Shown: positions 58,123-63,472 of the stretch, piece after piece
Layout: every line of letters starts with the position of its first letter
How positions within the stretch are numbered: the stretch's first letter is position 1
Assembly: GCF_000802365.1 (NCBI RefSeq)
Contig: NZ_JSZE01000041.1
Location: 1 to 63,472, forward strand
Reading direction: 5' to 3'
Source: Xanthomonas cannabis pv. cannabis
Lineage (GTDB): Bacteria; Pseudomonadota; Gammaproteobacteria; Xanthomonadales; Xanthomonadaceae
Length of the DNA: 63,472 nt
Translations under genes and position numbers: made by a program
The notes under the pieces: generated by a model
Told to the model about the DNA's origin: nothing
Seen by the model: only the letters and a program-made list of their open reading frames with translations
Database searches by the model: none

Positions 58123-58767
58123 TTACCTGGAGACCACAACGGTTCCGCTCGCTTCGACAATGCCCTGCACCACCCGGCGCGAGGACGAATTCTCCACCGA
58201 CACCCGTTCGTTTTCGCCGGCATCGGACAGCGCGCGACCGCTCATGCGTACTTCCAGGCCACCGTTGCGTGCCACCAGCGGGACGGTGTCGCCGCGCCGT
58301 ACCAGCCGCTGCGTCACCAGATCGTTGGCCGAGAGCAGCGACCCGGCCGGCAGGATGCGGCGGGCCGACTTGCCCACCGCGGCCACCGGGTCGGCCAGCA
58401 CTGCGCCGACGATGCGGGCGGCGTCACGCTTCTCGATACTGATATCGGCCAAAGAGATGGTTTCTCCAGCGCTGATGCCGCGGCGCAACACCAGCACATC
58501 CTGGTTGCGGCGCACCTTCAGCGGCACGAACAGGCGCCAGCCAGCCGGCTGCGGGCAGGCCACTTCCACCGTATTGGTACCGGTGGGCTGGGCCTGCAGC
58601 GCGATCGGGCAAGCCGGCATGCGCAGACCCGGATCGAGCGTGGCCTCGGCCTCCGCGTCCGGGCCAACAGTGGCCAGCGCCGCCGCACGAATGGAATCGA
58701 CAGACTGGTAGCTCTGGGCCCAGGCCGGAGCGGCAGCCAACAAGATGAGAAGCAGGAGCAGGCGCAT
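58123..58767 (-). CDS. flgA: Flagellar P-ring assembly chaperone FlgA
   Basis: This 214-residue protein has a signal peptide (AAAPAWA, about residue 17) and the SAF domain of FlgA (VLVLRRGISAGETISLADIS, PAGSLLSANDLV, RRGDTVPLVARNGGLEVRM). It helps the P-ring protein FlgI assemble in the periplasm. It is followed by flgM and flgN on the same strand. A sigma-54 site lies at 58801-58816. Confidence 0.94.
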   Translation of the reverse strand: MRLLLLLILLAAAPAWAQSYQSVDSIRAAALATVGPDAEAEATLDPGLRMPACPIALQAQPTGTNTVEVACPQPAGWRLFVPLKVRRNQDVLVLRRGISAGETISLADISIEKRDAARIVGAVLADPVAAVGKSARRILPAGSLLSANDLVTQRLVRRGDTVPLVARNGGLEVRMSGRALSDAGENERVSVENSSSRRVVQGIVEASGTVVVSR

Positions 58768-58800
58768 GGGACCAGATCCGGAGGAAGACGGGACAGACAG

Positions 58801-58816
58801 TGCAAGCGGCGTGCCT
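58801..58816 (-). promoter_or_regulatory. Sigma-54 promoter of flgA
   Basis: On the minus strand AGGCACGCCGCTTGCA fits the RpoN consensus TGGCACG-N4-TTGCA, with GG and GC ten bases apart. The predicted start is about 20 bases before the flgA ATG. Confidence 0.8.
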
Positions 58817-58821
58817 GTTTT

Positions 58822-59003
58822 CGAATCGGGAATGGGGAATGGGGAATCGGTTGGTGGCTGAGAGGTGGTCGGCCTTCGTTGCCGCCGTGCGATTTACTAG
58901 GTGAAAGTTATCAGCAAGCAAGGTCACTGCCCTTCGCCTCGGGCTTGCTGCGGAAAGCCCACCCCTCGCTTTTACGATTCCCCATTCCCGACTCCCCATT
59001 CCC
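58822..59003. repeat. Paired-arm GGGAATGGGGAATGGGG repeat, copy C
   Basis: The left arm (58822-58850) and the inverted right arm (58974-59003) enclose about 123 unrelated bases between the divergent flgA and cheV promoters. The left arm begins only six bases from the flgA sigma-54 site. Confidence 0.8.
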
Positions 59004-59032
59004 AACAGCGCCCCCAACCACCCATAAAGCCC

Positions 59033-59060
59033 TCAAGTTTCCCTGGGGCGCTGTCGATAT
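59033..59060 (+). promoter_or_regulatory. Sigma-28 promoter of cheV
   Basis: TCAAGTTT (59033-59040) and GTCGATAT (59053-59060) are 12 bases apart, one more than the FliA consensus spacing, and match it at 13 of 16 bases. The predicted start falls at or next to the cheV ATG (59068). Confidence 0.7.
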
Positions 59061-59067
59061 CTGCCCC

Positions 59068-60012
59068 ATGACCCACGATCTGCTCAACCGCATCGACCAG
59101 CGCACCCGACTGGCTGGCCACAATCGCCTGGCCCTGCTGCTGTTTCGGCTGGGTGGACGCCAGCTTTTTGGCGTCAACGTCTTCAAGGTGCAGGAAGTGC
59201 TGCGCCGACCGGAGCTGTTCCAGGTGCCGGGCCTGCCGACCGAGTTCGCCGGCGTGGCCGACGTGCGCGGGCGCTCGGTGCCGGTGCTGGACTTGGGCCT
59301 GGCCATCGGCCACCCGGAGCGCGATTCGCACTCCGAGAACGGGCCTGGCTACCTGGTGGTGGCCGAGTTCAACCGCTCGGTGCAGGGCTTTCTGGTCAGC
59401 GGCGTGGAGCGCATCGTCAATATCGCGGTGGAAGACATCCACCCGCCACCGGAACTGGGCGCCGAAGCCACTTATTTGACGGCAGTGACGCGCTTCCAGG
59501 GCGAACTGATCCAGGTCATCGACGTGGAAAGCGTCCTGGCCGACATCGCCAAGGTCAGCAAGGACGTGCAGCTGGACCCGTCGCTGCAGCTGGTGGCCTA
59601 CGACCGCCAGTTCCAGGTGCTGGTGGTGGACGATTCGCGCGTGGCGCGCCAGCAGATCCGCAGCGTGCTCGACCAGCTGGGCGTCTCGGCCACCCTGCTC
59701 TCGGACGGCCGCCAGGCGCTGGACCACCTGCTGCAGGTGGCCGCATCCGGCGAGAACCCGGCAGACCGCTATGCCATGGTCATCTCCGACATCGAGATGC
59801 CGGCCATGGACGGCTACACACTGACGACGGAAATCCGGCGCACGCCGGGCCTGCAGGGCCTGTATGTGCTGCTGCACACCTCCTTGTCGGGCGTGTTCAA
59901 CAACGCCATGGTCGAGCAGGTCGGTGCCAACGCCTTCGTGGCCAAGTACAGTGCCCACGAGCTGGCCGACTACGTGCTGGCGCGCCTGAAAGTAGTCGCC
60001 GAAGCGGCCTGA
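59068..60012 (+). CDS. cheV: Chemotaxis coupling/response protein CheV
   Basis: This 314-residue protein has a CheW-like coupling domain (residues 20-165, FRLGGRQLFGVNVFKVQEVL, VRGRSVPVLDLG) and a C-terminal receiver (190-310, LVVDDSR, phospho-Asp in ISDIEMPAMDG, HTSLSG, AKYSAHEL). CheV links receptors to CheA and adapts signalling. The ATG at 59068 starts MTHDLLNRIDQRTRLAGHNR, the usual CheV N-terminus. No ribosome site lies before it and the sigma-28 start point is almost at the ATG, so the mRNA may be leaderless. Confidence 0.94.
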   Translation: MTHDLLNRIDQRTRLAGHNRLALLLFRLGGRQLFGVNVFKVQEVLRRPELFQVPGLPTEFAGVADVRGRSVPVLDLGLAIGHPERDSHSENGPGYLVVAEFNRSVQGFLVSGVERIVNIAVEDIHPPPELGAEATYLTAVTRFQGELIQVIDVESVLADIAKVSKDVQLDPSLQLVAYDRQFQVLVVDDSRVARQQIRSVLDQLGVSATLLSDGRQALDHLLQVAASGENPADRYAMVISDIEMPAMDGYTLTTEIRRTPGLQGLYVLLHTSLSGVFNNAMVEQVGANAFVAKYSAHELADYVLARLKVVAEAA

Positions 60013-60494
60013 TCCAATTGTGCGGCCGTTCCACCCTACGGGTGACGGCCAGCCCCCACTTCCGAAAGACCTGGGAATACAGTGGTTGCCGTACGCAAGC
60101 ACACGCCTTGAACAGGCGACGGCGCAGCTGATCGCACGCTGCGCTGAGCTAGTTGCTGCCAAACAATCCTGGTTGGCCTGCAAGTTGCACAGCCAGTGGC
60201 AGCATCTACCCGAGCAGCAGCTCGCTTGGTGATTTCTGGCAGCCAAGCGCAGCTGACATATCCCCTGCGCAGCTGCCAGGCGAGCGCGGCCGCTGCGCGA
60301 ATCGGCCTGTACCACGCTTGCACTCCGATCTGCACGACGGCCGCACCTACCTGACGGCTGCTCGCGAGGTTTGTTAGCCGCTCCAAGACCGTCCGTCGGG
60401 CACTGCGGATGTGTTTGCCAGCTCGGCACCCGTGCCATCCTGTGTTTGGCACAAACATTGCTTTCTCCCTGGCAACACTTCGCGGGAGAGCACC
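60013..60494. other. Upstream region of the flgB operon
   Basis: These 482 bases contain the sigma-54 promoter at 60446-60464. A 70-residue frame at 60020-60232 has no family likeness and no good ribosome site; I do not call it a gene. The stretch 60130-60250 is less GC-rich than its neighbours and may hold activator (FleQ) sites. Confidence 0.5.
60446..60464 (+). promoter_or_regulatory. Sigma-54 promoter of the flgB operon
   Basis: TTTGGCACAAACATTGCTTT-type sequence shows GG (60448-60449) and GC (60460-60461) ten bases apart and close agreement with TGGCACG-N4-TTGCT. It is about 30 bases before the flgB start. Confidence 0.88.
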
Positions 60495-60896
60495 GTGTCC
60501 AGTCCCTTCTCTTCATTCCTCGGCGTCCATGGCGACGCGTTGGCGCTGCGCGAGCAGCGCATGAAGCTCATTGCCAGCAATCTGAGCAATGTGGACACCC
60601 CTGGCTACAAGGCCAAGGATCTCAACTTCGAAGCGGCGCTGAAGTCGGCCCAGGGCGTGCAGGACGGCGGCCTGATGCAGGCCACCGATGCAAAGCACTA
60701 TGAAGTGGGCGGCGCGGCCGGGCTCAACCCGTTCCAGATCACCCGCGAATCCGATCAGCCCAGCCTCGACGGCAATACCGTCGATCCCGATGCCGAACGC
60801 GCCGCCTACGGCCGCGCCGCGCTGGAATACCGCGCGTCGCTGAGCTTCCTCGAATCCAAGGTGCGCTCGATGCTCACCGCGATCACAGGCCAATAA
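60495..60896 (+). CDS. flgB: Flagellar rod protein FlgB
   Basis: This is a 133-residue proximal rod protein. It has the N-terminal rod/hook motif REQRMKLIASNLSNVDTPGY (residues ~20-39) and the C-terminal helix (YRASLSFLESKVRSMLTAI). The start is GTG at 60495 behind GGGAG; the frame's earlier ATG at 60411 lies before the promoter. It is the first gene of flgBCDEF. Confidence 0.95.
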   Translation: MSSPFSSFLGVHGDALALREQRMKLIASNLSNVDTPGYKAKDLNFEAALKSAQGVQDGGLMQATDAKHYEVGGAAGLNPFQITRESDQPSLDGNTVDPDAERAAYGRAALEYRASLSFLESKVRSMLTAITGQ

Positions 60897-60899
60897 GTC

Positions 60900-61307
60900 A
60901 TGAGCAACCTTCCCATCTTCGATGTGGCCGGCTCGGCGCTGCACGCGCAGTCGGTGCGCCTGAGCACCATCGCGTCCAACCTGGCCAATGCGGACTCTGT
61001 CGCGGGCTCGGCCGAAGCGACCTACAAGCCGATCGAGCCGATCTTCCAGGCCCAGCAGAGCCGTCAGGACCCGAGCCTGACCTCGGTCAACGTTAAGGAG
61101 ATCACCACCACCAATGCGCCGCCGATCCGTCGCTACGAGCCCGGTCATCCGCTGGCCGATGCCGACGGTTACGTGTTCTCGCCCGACGTGGACCCGGTCT
61201 CGCAGATGGTCAACATGATTTCCGCCTCGCGCAATTACCAGGCCGGCGTGGAAATGCTCAATACCGCCAAGGAACTGGCGCTCGCGACCCTGACCATGGG
61301 TCGCTGA
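60900..61307 (+). CDS. flgC: Flagellar rod protein FlgC
   Basis: This 135-residue rod protein begins SNLPIFDVAGSALHAQSVRL, with the SNLANAD motif (rod/hook ANL type) and the C-terminal DPVSQMVNMISASRNYQAGV, EMLNTAKELALATL. It starts three bases after the flgB stop. Confidence 0.96.
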   Translation: MSNLPIFDVAGSALHAQSVRLSTIASNLANADSVAGSAEATYKPIEPIFQAQQSRQDPSLTSVNVKEITTTNAPPIRRYEPGHPLADADGYVFSPDVDPVSQMVNMISASRNYQAGVEMLNTAKELALATLTMGR

Positions 61308-61341
61308 CCCGTCCTAGCCATTCCCTAACGGAACACTCCAG

Positions 61342-62007
61342 ATGAGCACGATCGGTAGCGATCTCTACAAAAGTCTCGGCCTGAGCACCGGCAGCACCGT
61401 CGCCAAGAAGGAAGAAGCACTCGGCCAGGCCGACTTCCTCAAATTGATGACCGAGCAGCTGCAGCACCAGGACCCGCTCAAACCGATGGAAAACAGCGCG
61501 TTTCTGGGCCAGTTGGCGCAGTTCTCCACCGTGCAGGGCATTGGCGATCTCAATACCAAGGTCGGCAATTTCACCACCTCGATGAACAGCGACCAGGTGC
61601 TCAAGGGCGCGGCGCTGGTCGGCCACAACGTGCTGGTGCCCTCCGCGCAGGTGGCGATCGACGCCACCGGCTCGGCCAAGGGCGTGGTGGCTGCGACCTC
61701 GGCCGGCACCGTCAACTTCGAAATCACCGATGCCAACGGCGCGTTCGTCAAGCAGCTCAGCGTGCCGGCCAGCGCCGCCGGTGAGGTGTCGTTCGCCTGG
61801 GACGGCACCGACGCCAACGGCAACCGCATGGCCGCGGGCAAGTACGGCATCACCGCGACCCAGACCGACACCGCCGGCTCCAAAAGCAAGTTGTCCACCT
61901 ACGTCGATGCACCGGTGGACAGCGTCACCATCGGCTCGGACGGCCTGTATCTCAACCTGACCGGGCTAGGCACCTCCCCGCTCGCCAACGTGCTCCGCGT
62001 CAGCTGA
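61342..62007 (+). CDS. flgD: Hook scaffolding protein FlgD
   Basis: This 221-residue protein has the conserved front KKEEALGQADFLKLMTEQLQ, HQDPLKPMENSAFLGQLAQFST, and the C-terminal FlgD Ig and Tudor-like region (FAWDGTDANGNRMAAGKYGI). FlgD caps the growing hook and guides FlgE assembly. Confidence 0.96.
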   Translation: MSTIGSDLYKSLGLSTGSTVAKKEEALGQADFLKLMTEQLQHQDPLKPMENSAFLGQLAQFSTVQGIGDLNTKVGNFTTSMNSDQVLKGAALVGHNVLVPSAQVAIDATGSAKGVVAATSAGTVNFEITDANGAFVKQLSVPASAAGEVSFAWDGTDANGNRMAAGKYGITATQTDTAGSKSKLSTYVDAPVDSVTIGSDGLYLNLTGLGTSPLANVLRVS

Positions 62008-62038
62008 GCCGGCAACCGACACTTAAAGGACCTCATCC

Positions 62039-63262
62039 ATGGCTTTCAATACCTCGTTGTCCGGCATCAACGCAGCCAATGCCGATCTGAACGTCACCTC
62101 CAACAACATCGCCAACGTCAACACGACCGGTTTTAAGGAATCGCGTGCCGAGTTTGCCGACATGTTCCAGAGCACCAGTTACGGCCTGTCGCGCAACGCG
62201 GTGGGTTCGGGCGTGCGCGTCAGCAATGTGGCGCAGCAGTTCTCGCAGGGTAATATCGACCCGACCGGGCGCAGCCTGGACCTGGCGGTCTCCGGCGAAG
62301 GCTTCTTCACCGTGACCTCCAACGGCGCCAAGATGTACACCCGCGCCGGCAACTTCCAGACCGATGCCAACGGCTACGTGATCAATCCGCAAGGCGCGCG
62401 CCTGCAGGTCTTCGCCCCCAACCCGAGCGGTAACGGCTTCGACGTCGGCCGCCTGTCGGACCTGCAGCTGCTGACCACCGACAGCCCGCCCAAGTCGACC
62501 TCCACGGTCAACCTGGCCTTCACCCTGCCCGGCAATGCCACCGCCCCGTCGGTGACCCCGTTCAGCCCGGCCGACGACAAGACCTATAGCCACTCCACCG
62601 GCGGCATCAACGTCTACGATTCGCTGGGCGTCAGCCATGTGCAGACCTCTTACTTCGTCAAGACCGCCAACCCGAACGAGTGGCAGGTGCACAACTACGT
62701 GGACGGTGCCGCGGTCGGCGCGCCCACCACACTGCAGTTCTCCGATACCGGCGCGTTGACCACCCCGGCCAACGGCATCATCACGATGGACCCGTTCACC
62801 CCGAGCACCGGCGCCGGCGTGCTGAACATGCAGCTCAACGTCAGTGGCTCGACCCAGTACGGCGAAGCCTTCGCGCTGCGCGATACCCGCCAGGACGGCT
62901 ATGCCAGCGGCAAGCTCAACGAGATCAGCATCGACACCAGCGGCGTGGTGTTCGCGCGCTACTCCAACGGCGCCGACAAGCCGCTGGGCCAGGTCGCGCT
63001 GAGTACCTTCGTCAACCCGCAGGGCCTGCAGTCGCAGGGCAACAACATGTGGGCCGAAAGCTACACCTCCGGCGCCGCCCGCACCGGCGCACCGGACACC
63101 TCGGACCTGGGCCAGATCGAATCCGGCTCGCTGGAAGCCTCCACGGTGGACCTGACCGAGCAGCTGGTGAACATGATCGTGGCTCAGCGCAACTTCCAGG
63201 CCAACTCGCAGATGATCTCGACCCAGGATCAGGTCACGCAGACGATCATCAATATTCGTTAA
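62039..63262 (+). CDS. flgE: Flagellar hook protein FlgE
   Basis: This 407-residue hook subunit has the N-terminal motif NTSLSGINAANADLNVTSNN, IANVNTTGFKES, a middle FlgE D2-like region, and the C-terminal ESGSLEASTVDLTEQLVNMI, VAQRNFQANSQMISTQDQV. AAGGA precedes the ATG. The repeat copy D follows directly after its stop. Confidence 0.97.
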   Translation: MAFNTSLSGINAANADLNVTSNNIANVNTTGFKESRAEFADMFQSTSYGLSRNAVGSGVRVSNVAQQFSQGNIDPTGRSLDLAVSGEGFFTVTSNGAKMYTRAGNFQTDANGYVINPQGARLQVFAPNPSGNGFDVGRLSDLQLLTTDSPPKSTSTVNLAFTLPGNATAPSVTPFSPADDKTYSHSTGGINVYDSLGVSHVQTSYFVKTANPNEWQVHNYVDGAAVGAPTTLQFSDTGALTTPANGIITMDPFTPSTGAGVLNMQLNVSGSTQYGEAFALRDTRQDGYASGKLNEISIDTSGVVFARYSNGADKPLGQVALSTFVNPQGLQSQGNNMWAESYTSGAARTGAPDTSDLGQIESGSLEASTVDLTEQLVNMIVAQRNFQANSQMISTQDQVTQTIINIR

Positions 63263-63267
63263 CGGCT

Positions 63268-63402
63268 GGGAATCGGGATTGGGGAATAGGGAATCGTAAG
63301 AGCTGGCATTGCGTGTATCGGATGCCGGCCTTGCCCCCCTCTTCCAGTCTCCAGCAATCCCGCCTTTGCGATTCCCGATTCCCGACTCTCCATTCCCCAA
63401 TC
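63268..63402. repeat. Paired-arm GGGAATCGGGATTGGGG repeat, copy D
   Basis: The left arm (63268-63297) and the inverted right arm (63369-63402) enclose 71 bases between flgE and flgF. As in the other copies the inner edges read TCGT and CGAT/ACGAT. It lies inside the flg operon and ends 10 bases before the flgF ATG. Confidence 0.8.
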
Positions 63403-63412
63403 CTGGTGCCTC

Positions 63413-63472
63413 ATGGACAAAGCTCTCTACGTTGCGATGACCGGTGCCCGCGCCTCCCTGCAGGCGCAGGGC
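63413..63472 (+). CDS. flgF: Flagellar rod protein FlgF, first 20 codons
   Basis: The window ends after MDKALYVAMTGARASLQAQG, which is the N-terminus of FlgF, expected after flgE. The ATG at 63413 has no strong ribosome site because the repeat occupies the upstream sequence. Confidence 0.85.
   Translation, partial: MDKALYVAMTGARASLQAQG

Noticed and set aside
60020..60232. 70-residue frame after cheV
   Set aside because: No ribosome site, no family likeness; it lies in the control region of flgB.

Overview
This 63.5 kb window is chromosomal DNA of a high-GC gammaproteobacterium. Gene content and order (nasST beside siroheme and molybdenum-cofactor genes, a psrA-fad cluster, ravS-ravR beside flgN-flgM-flgA-cheV-flgBCDE, and short GGGAATCGGGAATGGGG-type intergenic repeats) point to Xanthomonas. 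I see no prophage, insertion sequence, CRISPR array, tRNA or rRNA. The assignment rests on reading the translations and on family knowledge; no search was run.

Layout. Bases 1-965 are a block of long imperfect direct and inverted repeats running off the left edge. 966-6183 is a nitrate-assimilation and cofactor block: nasS and nasT (minus), a siroheme synthase with a shortened methylase half (plus), a small unknown gene coupled to mobA, and moeA. 6378-8904 holds a SemiSWEET-like protein, an exonuclease III with a histone-H1-like tail, and an OBAP/DUF1264 protein. 8972-11723 is a decaying stretch: a zinc alcohol dehydrogenase with an early stop codon, a possible SRPBCC remnant, and a CYP152 P450 broken by a frameshift. 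A TonB-dependent receptor, a rhodanese-MoeB fusion and a second moeA follow.

18408-25037 (minus) is a housekeeping run: ndk, rlmN, pilW, rodZ, a yfgM-like gene, bamB and der. It covers nucleotide balance, rRNA/tRNA methylation, type IV pili, cell shape, outer-membrane assembly and ribosome GTPase functions. Divergent from ndk is the fatty-acid operon psrA-fadN type-fadA, with a PsrA-like palindrome in front and a strong terminator behind. Next come crcB with an upstream fluoride riboswitch, rarA, lolA, a DUF3857/transglutaminase protein and ftsK on the minus strand. trxB, a DUF482 protein, aat and infA are on plus, clpA and clpS on minus, and nudJ-mnmA-hflD on plus.

46365 to the end is signalling and motility. 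It contains a sigma-28-type methyl-accepting protein, a c-di-GMP GGDEF/EAL protein with a degenerate GGDEF site, the probable RavS/RavR pair with a neighbouring kinase, the flgA-flgM-flgN operon, cheV, and flgBCDE with the first codons of flgF. Legible sigma-54 sites precede flgA and flgB, and sigma-28 sites precede flgM, cheV and the methyl-accepting protein. This gives a small map of the flagellar hierarchy in which cheV looks leaderless.

No clearly new multi-gene system is visible. The most interesting items are the decaying ADH/SRPBCC/P450 locus, the paired-arm hairpin repeat family (four copies, one inside the flg operon), a terminator-like hairpin in the ndk leader, the apparently leaderless cheV, the tailed ExoIII, and the degenerate c-di-GMP domains in RavR.
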